From Muribaculaceae bacterium (GTDB lineage Bacteria > Bacteroidota > Bacteroidia > Bacteroidales > Muribaculaceae), in NCBI GenBank assembly GCA_029060285.1, contig JAIDUH010000074.1, positions 1 to 34,236 on the forward strand: a stretch of 34,236 bases of DNA, written 5' to 3'. Of this stretch, positions 7,578 to 15,573 are shown in pieces. The translations under genes and the position numbers were made by a program. Position 1 is the first letter of the stretch. The number at the start of each line of letters is the position of its first letter. Below the pieces are notes generated by a model. That model had not been told where the DNA came from and searched no databases. It worked only from the letters and a program-made list of their open reading frames with translations.

Positions 7578-8320
7578 CTTTTTCCCACATTTCTCTGCCT
7601 TACAGCTTCATAAATAATAACGCCGGCAGCCACTGAAACATTGAGGGAACTAATCTCACCGACAATTGGAATTGCAGCCAAATCATCAGCAACCCTGAGA
7701 ACCTCATCGGATATGCCTGTCTCCTCAGCACCCATGACAATGGCTACAGGGACTGTAAAATCAGTCTGTGTATAACCCTTAGCCCCTTTTTCTGTAGCAG
7801 CCACTATCTTATACCCATTCTCCTTAAGTTGCTTTACAGCCTCGAGCGTAGTCCTTTCGCGACAAACTGGAATATGGAACAGGGCACCGGCAGAAGTCTT
7901 GATAGCATCTGCTGTGATTGACACAGAATTGTGAGATGGAATTACAATGGCATCAGCTCCAGCACAGCATGCAGTACGGGCAATGGCACCAAAATTCCTT
8001 ATATCAGTCACTCCATCGAGCACCACCATCAATGGATTTTTCCCTTCTTCATAAAGCATAGGAATCATATTGTCGAGCTTATGATATGGCACTGCTGCAA
8101 GAATTGCGATGGCTCCTTGATGATTTTTCATAGTAATGCGGTTGAGCTTCTCTTGCGGAACTCTTTTCACCAGAATGCCATATGCTTTAGCCTTCCCAAG
8201 AAGTTCTCTTGACAAGTCGCCGTTTATATCTGTCTTGACAAGAATCTTGTCGATGTCTTTCCCAGCTTCAATTGCTTCAATAATGGCTCTAAGTCCAAAT
8301 ATATAATCACTTTTTTCCAT
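7568..8320 (-). CDS. rlmB: 23S rRNA 2'-O-methyltransferase RlmB (SpoU/TrmH family)
   Basis: This 250-residue SpoU-family enzyme transfers methyl from S-adenosylmethionine to a ribose 2'-OH, most likely G2251 of 23S rRNA. The start is placed at MEKSDYIFGL, preceded by AGAAAG; a longer frame would run into recN. An N-terminal substrate-binding domain (residues 1-75) precedes the trefoil-knot catalytic domain with motif 1 GVTDIRNFGAIARTA, motif 2 VMGAEETGIS and motif 3 IVGEISSLNVSVAAG. It is the last gene of the dnaN-led operon, 13 bases after recN. A closely related tRNA methylase is the alternative. Confidence 0.92.
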   Translation of the reverse strand: MEKSDYIFGLRAIIEAIEAGKDIDKILVKTDINGDLSRELLGKAKAYGILVKRVPQEKLNRITMKNHQGAIAILAAVPYHKLDNMIPMLYEEGKNPLMVVLDGVTDIRNFGAIARTACCAGADAIVIPSHNSVSITADAIKTSAGALFHIPVCRERTTLEAVKQLKENGYKIVAATEKGAKGYTQTDFTVPVAIVMGAEETGISDEVLRVADDLAAIPIVGEISSLNVSVAAGVIIYEAVRQRNVGKSLE

Positions 8321-8333
8321 ATATCTTTCTAAT

Positions 8334-10007
8334 TTATCCTTCCAACAAGGCCCTTGCATTAGTAAGAGCAGCCTCATTTATCTCTTTTCCAGACAGCATC
8401 CTTGCAATTTCTCTAATTCTTTCATCGCTGCCCAGCGACCTGACGTGGCTCACCGTGCGTTCTCCTTCATCATGCTTATAGACAAGGAAGTGCCACTTAC
8501 CCTTCACTGCCACCTGAGGTAAGTGTGTGATGGCAAACACCTGCATTCCTGAAGCAATATCCGCCATCATGGAACCCATTCTGTCAGCAATGTCTCCTGA
8601 CACACCGGTGTCAATTTCATCAAAAATCACAGTGGGGAGCTTAAGCTTATTGGCTGTAATAGCTTTGATGCAAAGCGTAAGACGAGCCATTTCACCGCCG
8701 GAAGCCGTCTGCGAAAGCGGCATCAAAGGCTGGTTCTTATTGAAAGCACACATGAACTCCACACTATCTTTTCCGTCAGGGGTAAGCTTGCCTTTTGAAA
8801 TATTTACATTAAAACGCAAGTTTCTCAGCCCAAGCGGCCGAGCGTCGGCAGTAAGGGTCTCTTCGAATTTTTTAGCAGCCACCGCTCTTGAAATGCTTAT
8901 CTTTTCAGCCTTTTCCTTAAGAGTCTCGCCAAGCTTCCTTGCCTCTGATTCAAGAGCATTGAGCTCTTCAACCTTCTCAAATCCCCCGGTATTCTCTTTT
9001 TTCAAAGAGTCATAGAGATCCACGAGAGCTTCATAGTCAGCCGCCTTAAATCGTTTGACCGCTTCATAAAGTTCTTTAAGACGGGCATCAGCAATGGAAA
9101 GCCTTACCGGATCTGACTCAATGCCTGAAGCTATTCGAGCAAGAGTGTCGCCAATATCCTTAAGTTCGATATAAGCATTCCTGAGTCTATCCATCAGAGA
9201 GGGTTGAGAGGCATCCCCTTGACTTTCAAAAAGAGAAAAATCAATACCGTCGATACTTGCCCCTGCATCGCCAATCAGTGAAATGGCTGAGGTGTCAGAC
9301 ATGGAGAGCAAGCTTGCAGCTTGATTGATTCTACTTCTCAAGTCATCGGCATCTGAAAGGATGTCATAATCTCTCTCCACCTCCTCAAGTTCACCCTTCT
9401 TCGGATTGATCTTTGTCAGTTGCTCAAGCTGAAAAGCCCTGAGTTCGCGATTTTCTCTATTGCGTTCCATAGAGTCACGGAGTTTCTTGATCTTGTTGCG
9501 CAACGAGACAAACCTTGCAAAATCATTCTTGTAGTCGATCACCAAATCTGCATTGTCAGCTATAGAATCTATAACGCTAAGCTGATAATCGGGCTTAGAA
9601 AGAAGCCTGTTGGAATGTTGGGAATGTATGTCGACCAAGCCCCCAGCCACTTCCGTAAGGAGTGGAAGAGTGACAGGAGTGTCATTGATGAATGCACGAC
9701 TGCGGCCATTTGCGCCAATCTCCCGGCGCACAATAATCTGGCCGTCGTTCCAATCAAGGTCGTTGGCATCAAACACAGCCTTTAATCCGGGAGCAACAGA
9801 GTCAAAGACACCCTCAATCACAGCCTTTCCTTCGCGGTTGGCAAGGACCTTACTGTCAACACGTTCGCCCATCAGCAAGGAAATGGCACCCATCATGACT
9901 GATTTTCCCGCTCCAGTCTCGCCGGTAAGTATAGTCAATCCCTCACAGAGATTTAATTCTACGCTGTCGATCAACGCGTAATTATAAATTGAGAGTTGTC
10001 TGATCAT
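8334..10007 (-). CDS. recN: DNA repair protein RecN
   Basis: RecN is an SMC-like ATPase that acts early at double-strand breaks. The 557 residues match the family. The head is split: Walker A GETGAGKS near residues 30-37 at the N-terminus, and the signature SGGEMARLTLCI with Walker B VIFDEIDTGVSG near the C-terminus. A long coiled coil of charged heptads fills residues about 150-370. The gene begins 21 bases after the DUF4835 gene and ends 13 bases before rlmB in the same operon. No SOS box was recognised. Confidence 0.97.
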   Translation of the reverse strand: MIRQLSIYNYALIDSVELNLCEGLTILTGETGAGKSVMMGAISLLMGERVDSKVLANREGKAVIEGVFDSVAPGLKAVFDANDLDWNDGQIIVRREIGANGRSRAFINDTPVTLPLLTEVAGGLVDIHSQHSNRLLSKPDYQLSVIDSIADNADLVIDYKNDFARFVSLRNKIKKLRDSMERNRENRELRAFQLEQLTKINPKKGELEEVERDYDILSDADDLRSRINQAASLLSMSDTSAISLIGDAGASIDGIDFSLFESQGDASQPSLMDRLRNAYIELKDIGDTLARIASGIESDPVRLSIADARLKELYEAVKRFKAADYEALVDLYDSLKKENTGGFEKVEELNALESEARKLGETLKEKAEKISISRAVAAKKFEETLTADARPLGLRNLRFNVNISKGKLTPDGKDSVEFMCAFNKNQPLMPLSQTASGGEMARLTLCIKAITANKLKLPTVIFDEIDTGVSGDIADRMGSMMADIASGMQVFAITHLPQVAVKGKWHFLVYKHDEGERTVSHVRSLGSDERIREIARMLSGKEINEAALTNARALLEG

Positions 10008-10028
10008 CTGTAGCTGCTTCTAATTTCA

Positions 10029-10949
10029 TTAATTATTCTCATCACCCTTTCTGATTTTGTCGAGACGCTCATTTTCCGATGGATAGATCGGTTGCAACAA
10101 TTTATAGACGAGTTCCCTTTCGGTTTGGGGTGCTTTTGAATATACGTTGACAAGTTCATCTAATTTTGAATCCCTGAATATTGACAGGGCCGCCGACATC
10201 GCATCCGCTTTATATACATTCTCCAACGCACTCAACGACGAAGTGATCGAGGCCCGACCTTTGTCGGGAGAAGTCACCATCTCGTCGAGCCCCTTACGAT
10301 GATAGTCATAGAGCATCTGACGATAAGAAGAAGTGGAAGGAGAAGTGAAAGAAGTAAGAACACCGCTTCTATTTTTTGGATCCTCAAAAGCCTTCCATCC
10401 AATCTCACCAAGACTTTGGGCAGCTTGAACAATTGAAGCAGCCCTTTCGTAATATGGCTCTCCGCCCATAGGCGAGAAACTGTCAAAGTCAAGTGCCAAG
10501 AAGAGATAAGCGTAATAATTAAGTATGGCAGTAAGGTTGTTGTCGATAGTAGTGGAATTGAATATCAAAGGCTCTCCTTCCCTATATTCAAAACTGATCC
10601 TATTGTCTTTGAAATTGAAAAGTGTAGTGGTATATGTGGAATTATATACGGGACGTGAAAGCTGCACCTGCAAATCGCCCGTTATCCTGTCATCTGCATA
10701 TTCACTGACAGTAAGAAACAGACGGCAATCAATTTTTTCATTATTTGAAAAGGTGGCATTAGAAAATCTGGTCTCATTCATATACTCAGTCATAGCCTCC
10801 TGCAAGGTCTGGAACACTGACTTAGAACCTCCTTCTATTTTCTGTGCGTTCACCTCAACTGTGCAGTTAAGTTCCTGTGCAGATGCAAAAGATGACGCCA
10901 TAAAAGCAGCAGAAGCCACCAAATATTTAAAACCACTTCTTACTTTCAT
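10029..10949 (-). CDS. DUF4835 / PorD-like secreted protein
   Basis: This 306-residue protein has a clear Sec signal peptide: a basic start, then a hydrophobic stretch ending in ASSFASAQE, with cleavage likely after Ala24. The mature part matches the Bacteroidota DUF4835 family, some members of which are annotated as type IX secretion protein PorD, with a conserved block near YYAYLFLALDFDSFSPMGG. It should be periplasmic or outer-membrane associated. Location between coaBC and recN is characteristic of the family across Bacteroidota. A type IX secretion role is a family-level transfer, and no other such gene is in this window. Confidence 0.85.
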   Translation of the reverse strand: MKVRSGFKYLVASAAFMASSFASAQELNCTVEVNAQKIEGGSKSVFQTLQEAMTEYMNETRFSNATFSNNEKIDCRLFLTVSEYADDRITGDLQVQLSRPVYNSTYTTTLFNFKDNRISFEYREGEPLIFNSTTIDNNLTAILNYYAYLFLALDFDSFSPMGGEPYYERAASIVQAAQSLGEIGWKAFEDPKNRSGVLTSFTSPSTSSYRQMLYDYHRKGLDEMVTSPDKGRASITSSLSALENVYKADAMSAALSIFRDSKLDELVNVYSKAPQTERELVYKLLQPIYPSENERLDKIRKGDENN

Positions 10950-10967
10950 TTCTTAAAACAACTTCCT

Positions 10968-12179
10968 TTATTCTTTCCTTAATAAACTTTCAAGCTCATC
11001 AATGATGTCACCAGCCACTTCCTTCTTGCTTTTGGCGGGATATTCCTTTTCTTCACCATTAAATTTAATAATGCAGACCTGGTTGGTATCCTTGTTGAAT
11101 CCGGCAAGAGGATTTTTGAGAGAATTGAGCACAATCATATCCAAAGATTTTCTTTTCATCTTCTCTATAGCATTCTCATGCTCATTGTCGGTCTCAAGTG
11201 CAAAACCAACGAGTACGCGGCTGCCTTTATTCTCTCCCAAATGAGCTGCTATATCAGGATTTTTTACAAGTTTCAGTATAAGCCCGTCTGTTTTCTCCCG
11301 CTTTATTTTTGTGTCATGTCTTTCCTCCGGAGCGTAGTCAGCAACGGCTGCAGAAAGAATGGCAGCATCACAGCCATCAAAAGCCTTTTTGGCTGCCTCA
11401 AGCATCTGACGGGCACTCCTGACATCAATTCTTGTAATATTTTCATGAGATGTCTGAAGAGCAACAGGACCAGTCACCAACGTAACTTCAGCACCTCTTT
11501 CAGCAGCTTCTTCAGCAATAGAGAATCCCATTTTCCCACTTGAGTAATTTCCAATGAACCTCACCGGGTCGATATCCTCATAAGTAGGTCCGGCAGTCAC
11601 AAGAATCTTTTTCCCAGTCAGACTTTCCCTGCGAGAAAAATATTTTTCTACCCTTCTCAATATCTCTTCGGGCTCTTCCATCCTGCCTTTTCCAGACAGA
11701 TGACTCGCGAGTTCTCCAGAGGCAGGTTGGATAATCTCGACTCCATCTTTTATCAACGACGAGATATTCCTCTGCGTAGAAGGGTGAGCCCACATATCCA
11801 GGTCCATGGCAGGAGCAACCATAACATGGCTTTTTGCAGACAGATAGGTAGTGATCAGCATGTTGTCGGCAATGCCATTAGCCATTTTCCCAATAGAGGA
11901 AGCTGTAGCGGGGGCAATAACCATAAGGTCTGACCAAAGACCTAAATCAACATGTGAATGCCACTCCCCTGTATTGGCGGCGAAAAATTCCGAGACCACC
12001 GGTTTACCGCTCAGAGCAGCCAGAGTGGCCGGAGTTATAAATTGCTTGCCATTCGGAGTAATGACAACTTGCACTTCCGCGCCAGCCTTAATGAGAAGGC
12101 GCAGAAGAAAAGCACTTTTATAAGCAGCTATGCCACCAGTGATGCCAAGGACGATATGTTTCCCTTTCAATGTCTGCAT
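10968..12179 (-). CDS. coaBC: Bifunctional CoaBC (Dfp), coenzyme A synthesis
   Basis: CoaBC joins phosphopantothenate to cysteine and then decarboxylates the product, two consecutive steps of coenzyme A synthesis. Residues 1-185 form the flavin-dependent decarboxylase with GITGGIAAYKS, the catalytic His in EWHSHVDLG, and PAMDLDMW, the local version of the PxMNxxMW motif. Residues about 190-403 form the ligase with VTAGPTYEDIDPVRFIGN and AAVADYAPEERHDTKIKRE. The 403 residues are the usual length. It sits 6 bases after the exonuclease gene in the dnaN operon. Confidence 0.97.
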   Translation of the reverse strand: MQTLKGKHIVLGITGGIAAYKSAFLLRLLIKAGAEVQVVITPNGKQFITPATLAALSGKPVVSEFFAANTGEWHSHVDLGLWSDLMVIAPATASSIGKMANGIADNMLITTYLSAKSHVMVAPAMDLDMWAHPSTQRNISSLIKDGVEIIQPASGELASHLSGKGRMEEPEEILRRVEKYFSRRESLTGKKILVTAGPTYEDIDPVRFIGNYSSGKMGFSIAEEAAERGAEVTLVTGPVALQTSHENITRIDVRSARQMLEAAKKAFDGCDAAILSAAVADYAPEERHDTKIKREKTDGLILKLVKNPDIAAHLGENKGSRVLVGFALETDNEHENAIEKMKRKSLDMIVLNSLKNPLAGFNKDTNQVCIIKFNGEEKEYPAKSKKEVAGDIIDELESLLRKE

Positions 12180-12185
12180 ACCTCA

Positions 12186-12953
12186 CTATTTCTTTAGAAA
12201 CTCGTATTGAAGTCTGCGTAGCTGATCTTTTGTTTCCTTCGGGAAGTCGCCCTGCATGATCCATTGTATAAATCCCGGCTCGTGGCGCACAATGTCTTTC
12301 ACCTTGCGGCCTTTGTTCTTGCCAAAATTAAAGATTGGCTCATGATTGTCATCATATATCATGCGTCCGGCAAGGTCGACGTTCCTGCCTCCGCTTGAAA
12401 ATTCAGCGAGGGCTTTCACATCGTTTTTGAGTTCGGGATATCTGTCGAGCTGACTCAAAAGCACTTCATAGGTAGCCCTTGTGTCAGCACTTGCTGAATG
12501 AGCGTCTGTCAGATCCTTACCGCAATAGAATCGATAAGCAGCAACGAGAGTGCGCTGCTCCATCTTGTGGAAAATTCCTTGGACATCCACAAAGTTTCGT
12601 CCAGCCACATCAAATGGCAGTCCTACCCTTCCGAATTCCTCTATTAAAAGGGGCACATCAAATTTATTAGAATTGAACCCAGCTATGTCACTGTCGGCGA
12701 AGAGTTCGTGGAGCGATTTTGCAATCTGGCGGAAAGTAGGCGCATCCTTCACATCCTCATCCGTGATATGATGGACTGCCGTGCTTTCTTCCGGGATATG
12801 GCATTCCGGGTTGATACGGCGTGTTTTCTCTTCGGTATGTCCGTCGGGAAAAACCTTTATGAGAGAAATCTCAATGATCCTGTCGGAAGTGACGCTTGTG
12901 CCGGTAGTCTCGAGATCAAAGAAAATTATCGGGCGATTCAGATTTAATTGCAT
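12186..12953 (-). CDS. DnaQ-like DEDDh 3'-5' exonuclease
   Basis: This 255-residue protein has a DEDDh exonuclease domain with FFDLETTGT (Asp and Glu of motif I), FNSNKFDVPLL (Asp of motif II) and HSASADTRATYEVL (His and Asp of motif III). All catalytic acids are present. A C-terminal tail, residues about 195-255 with FNFGKNKGRKV and PGFIQWIMQGDFP, resembles the DUF3820-type module often fused to such nucleases. It may proofread DNA or trim RNA/DNA ends. Placement immediately after dnaN suggests a link to replication. Whether it is the replicative epsilon subunit cannot be told from the sequence. Confidence 0.9.
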   Translation of the reverse strand: MQLNLNRPIIFFDLETTGTSVTSDRIIEISLIKVFPDGHTEEKTRRINPECHIPEESTAVHHITDEDVKDAPTFRQIAKSLHELFADSDIAGFNSNKFDVPLLIEEFGRVGLPFDVAGRNFVDVQGIFHKMEQRTLVAAYRFYCGKDLTDAHSASADTRATYEVLLSQLDRYPELKNDVKALAEFSSGGRNVDLAGRMIYDDNHEPIFNFGKNKGRKVKDIVRHEPGFIQWIMQGDFPKETKDQLRRLQYEFLKK

Positions 12954-12967
12954 GGTGTGAGTTGAAA

Positions 12968-14092
12968 TTATTCTATTACTTGCATAGGCATCTGGAGCAT
13001 AACGATATTTTCATTCTCCTTCTGCTCAAACGGCATAAAAAGTCCGGGACGCCCGGGATCTGAAAGTTTCACTATAATAGAGTCACCGGGAAGATTATTA
13101 AGCACTTCAAGCATATAGACGCTATTGAATCCGATAGAGAGGGGACTTCCTTCGTAAGAACATGTCACTTTTTCGTCAGCTCTTGTAGCATAGTCAAGGT
13201 CTTGAGACTGAAGAATCACAGAATTATCATCCATACTCATCTTCACCAAGCTTGAAGCTTTGCTCGCAAACAATGAAACCCTTCTCATGGCAGCCAACAG
13301 GACAGTGCGATCTACCGTCATCTCATTAGGATTATCTTGAGGAATTACCCTATTATAGTTAGGATAATTACCTTTCACAAACCTGCATCCGAGCCTATAG
13401 TCGCCAAAACTAAATATTGCACTCTTCTCGTCTTTTCTTATCTTGACACTTTCAACATCTTTTCCAATTAAAGAGCGAAGAATACCGGCAGGTTTGCCCG
13501 GAAGTATGAAAGAAGTCTCCCTGTTGGGTTGATAACTTGAGTTGATGTAGCGCACGAGTTTGTGGGTATCCGAGCCTACGAAAGTAATGTCTCCTTCATG
13601 GAAATCCCAATACACACCGGTCATCATCGGACGTATTGTATCCGTGCTTATAGCGAAAAGGGTGAAGTCGAGACCTCTTTGAATCACCTCTGCCGGGATC
13701 GACATTTCGATAGAAAGATCGTCAGTCTCAAAACTTTGAGGGTATTCAGCGGCATCAACGCCCATAAATTCAAAGTGACCACCGGGGAAGATAATGTCTA
13801 CGACGCACGTAGACTCCTCAATCTCAAAAGTGAGCGGAAAATTCGAAACTTCCTTCACCACATCCATCAGTCTTTTGGCATTGATGGCAATCTTGCCGTC
13901 AAGTCCCTGGTTGGTTATCTCAAGCTTGGCGGTCATAACCGTCTCCTGGTCGGAGCCCGCGATAAAGAGAGAATCTCCCTTCACTACAAGAAGGAAGTTG
14001 TCGAGAATGGAAAGCGCATTTTTTGCATTGATCACCTTGCTGACAGCTGCAAGCTGCTGCTGAAGAGTCTTTCCGTGAACATTAAATTTCAT
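12968..14092 (-). CDS. dnaN: DNA polymerase III beta subunit (sliding clamp)
   Basis: DnaN is the ring-shaped processivity clamp that holds DNA polymerase III on DNA. The 374 residues contain the three repeated clamp folds, starting MKFNVHGKTLQQQL and ending MLQMPMQV, the usual C-terminal strand that shapes the partner-binding pocket. It is the first gene of a tight minus-strand operon continuing to rlmB, with all gaps between 6 and 21 bases. dnaA is not in the window, so this is not an obvious origin region. Confidence 0.97.
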   Translation of the reverse strand: MKFNVHGKTLQQQLAAVSKVINAKNALSILDNFLLVVKGDSLFIAGSDQETVMTAKLEITNQGLDGKIAINAKRLMDVVKEVSNFPLTFEIEESTCVVDIIFPGGHFEFMGVDAAEYPQSFETDDLSIEMSIPAEVIQRGLDFTLFAISTDTIRPMMTGVYWDFHEGDITFVGSDTHKLVRYINSSYQPNRETSFILPGKPAGILRSLIGKDVESVKIRKDEKSAIFSFGDYRLGCRFVKGNYPNYNRVIPQDNPNEMTVDRTVLLAAMRRVSLFASKASSLVKMSMDDNSVILQSQDLDYATRADEKVTCSYEGSPLSIGFNSVYMLEVLNNLPGDSIIVKLSDPGRPGLFMPFEQKENENIVMLQMPMQVIE

Positions 14093-14169
14093 ATATGGCT
14101 ATTATTTTATTTTTCAACACATTACCTGCACGCTCCAATTTTGCCTGAAGTGCGCTGATTCTTAAAAGA

Positions 14170-14201
14170 CAAAGATAGCAAAAAAAATTGGGATATGCAA
14201 A
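14170..14201 (-). promoter_or_regulatory. dnaN operon promoter
   Basis: On the minus strand, TTTG (14201-14198) and TATCTTTG (14177-14170) are separated by exactly 20 bases. Predicted start is near 14163, giving a leader of about 70 bases. The -33 box is the end of the T-run of the rplI terminator. Confidence 0.82.
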
Positions 14202-14232
14202 AAAAAGTTCCATGCATTGCTCTGCATGGAAC
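14199..14232 (-). terminator. Terminator of the rpsF-rpsR-rplI operon
   Basis: GTTCCATGCA (14207-14216) and TGCATGGAAC (14223-14232) form a perfect 10-bp stem with a 6-base loop. On the minus strand eight T follow the stem. Confidence 0.93.
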
Positions 14233-14255
14233 CTTTTTATAGATATCCGAAATGA

Positions 14256-14711
14256 TTATTCTTCTTCAGCCTCTGCAACGACACAAACAGGAACTTCTGC
14301 GTTCACGTCGCGATGGAACTTTACGGTGCAAACATAGTCACCAACGATCTTGATAGGATTCTTAAGTGAAATAAGCTTGCGATCAACGTTATGACCAAGT
14401 TTAGCAAAAGCATCAGCAATCTGAGCGGCTCCGACGCTTCCGTAGATAACACCGTTAGCACCGGTCTTAGCTTCGATCACGAGCTTAACATCCTTGATAG
14501 CCTCAGCCTGAGCCTGAGCATCAGCGAGAATTGCAGCGATCTTATGAGCACGCTGACGGAGGTTTTCCTGAAGTTCTTTGAGGTTAGCGTCAGAAGCGAT
14601 GACAGCCTTACCCTGTGGAATCAGATAGTTACGACCATAACCATCTTTCACTTCCACTACATCATCCTTGTAGCCGAGTTCGACCACGTTTTCTTTAAGA
14701 ATAAGTTTCAT
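14256..14711 (-). CDS. rplI: 50S ribosomal protein L9
   Basis: L9 binds 23S rRNA near the base of the L1 stalk. The 151 residues contain the N-terminal globular domain with KDGYGRNYLIPQGKA near residues 22-36, the long connecting helix rich in Ala, Gln and Lys, and the C-terminal domain ending in an acidic tail. It is third in the rpsF-rpsR-rplI operon and is followed by the strong terminator. Confidence 0.98.
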   Translation of the reverse strand: MKLILKENVVELGYKDDVVEVKDGYGRNYLIPQGKAVIASDANLKELQENLRQRAHKIAAILADAQAQAEAIKDVKLVIEAKTGANGVIYGSVGAAQIADAFAKLGHNVDRKLISLKNPIKIVGDYVCTVKFHRDVNAEVPVCVVAEAEEE

Positions 14712-14735
14712 ATATAGCTTTCGTTAAAATGGTTA

Positions 14736-15002
14736 TTATTTCATTAAATCAGTCACATAAGGAAGAAGGGCGAGGTGGCGAGCGCGCTTAACAGCCTGAG
14801 CCACACGACGCTGGAATTTCAAAGAAGTGCCAGTGATGCGACGAGGAAGGATCTTGCCCTGCTCGTTGAGGAACTTCTTGAGGAATTCAGGATCCTTATA
14901 GTCGATATACTTGATACCGCTGCGTTTGAAACGGCAGTATTTTTTCTTACGAGTGTCAACTGTAAGAGGAGTAAGATAACGGATTTCGCTGTTTGCTGCC
15001 AT
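14736..15002 (-). CDS. rpsR: 30S ribosomal protein S18
   Basis: S18 pairs with S6 on the 30S platform. The 88-residue protein shows the family signature around [19 protein letters not shown] and the basic C-terminal helix with [20 protein letters not shown]. Only one cysteine is present, so this is a form without a zinc ribbon. The gene follows rpsF with 2 bases between them. Confidence 0.98.
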   Translation of the reverse strand: MAANSEIRYLTPLTVDTRKKKYCRFKRSGIKYIDYKDPEFLKKFLNEQGKILPRRITGTSLKFQRRVAQAVKRARHLALLPYVTDLMK

Positions 15003-15004
15003 GA

Positions 15005-15388
15005 TTATGCCTCCTTATTTTCTGCTTCAGCCGGAGCTGCTGCGGTTTCACTTGCTTTGTTTGCTCTCAGGTTGCGACGCTTTTCTGCGTATTCAGCTGC
15101 ATACTTGTCAAGACGGAAAGTGAGGAAACGGAGCACTTTCTCATCGCGGCGATATGCGATCTCAAGCTGCTTAACGATAGTAGGAGCGCCTTCAAATTCG
15201 AGAAGGCAATAGAAGCCTGTGGATTTCTTCTGAATAGGATAAGCAAGCTTGCGCAGACCCCATTCCTCTTCATTGACGATTGTAGCTCCATTAGCTGTCA
15301 ATACGCCTTTGAATTTTTCTACCGCTTCCTTCATCTGTTCGTCAGACAAAACGGGAGTTAAAATGAAAACGGTTTCGTAACGATTCAT
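15005..15388 (-). CDS. rpsF: 30S ribosomal protein S6
   Basis: S6 forms a heterodimer with S18 on the 30S platform. The start is placed at [12 protein letters not shown], the conserved N-terminus; an upstream Met would add 11 basic residues unlike the family. The product has 127 residues: a ferredoxin-like domain with the [22 protein letters not shown] strand-loop region, followed by a C-terminal extension of about 25 residues rich in Ala and Glu. It leads the S6-S18-L9 operon. No S6:S18 leader RNA structure was recognised in the short leader. Confidence 0.96.
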   Translation of the reverse strand: MNRYETVFILTPVLSDEQMKEAVEKFKGVLTANGATIVNEEEWGLRKLAYPIQKKSTGFYCLLEFEGAPTIVKQLEIAYRRDEKVLRFLTFRLDKYAAEYAEKRRNLRANKASETAAAPAEAENKEA

Positions 15389-15464
15389 ACGTTTAAAAAT
15401 AATTAATTGGTTATTTTTCACTGCTTTGATTATAGCTTTTACTCAAGCTGTCTCAAAAACGGCA

Positions 15465-15496
15465 CAAAATTACAAAAAATATCCGGAATATGCAAA
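15465..15496 (-). promoter_or_regulatory. rpsF operon promoter
   Basis: On the minus strand, TTTG (15496-15493) and TAATTTTG (15472-15465) are separated by exactly 20 bases, with predicted start near 15458 and a leader of about 70 bases. Confidence 0.82.
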
Positions 15497-15536
15497 TATT
15501 TCTCCAAATTATCTATAGTTTTTATGTCAAAGTAAC

Positions 15537-15564
15537 CCTGCATGCTCTTTTATGCCCATGCAGG
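15537..15564 (-). terminator. Hairpin downstream of the mlaE-mlaF-RSH operon
   Basis: CCTGCATG (15537-15544) and CATGCAGG (15557-15564) form a perfect 8-bp stem with a 12-base loop, just beyond the RSH stop. There is no strong T-run, so it may stabilise the 3' end rather than terminate. Confidence 0.45.
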
Positions 15565-15573
15565 TGATGGGGA

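Noticed and set aside
8527..9015. 162-codon plus-strand frame inside recN
   Set aside because: It is a long antisense frame within a well-supported gene, with no motif of its own.
13562..14158. 198-codon plus-strand frame opposite dnaN
   Set aside because: It is antisense to the clamp gene and crosses its promoter; no family features.
12968..14200. Replication origin next to dnaN
   Set aside because: No dnaA gene and no DnaA-box cluster were seen around dnaN.
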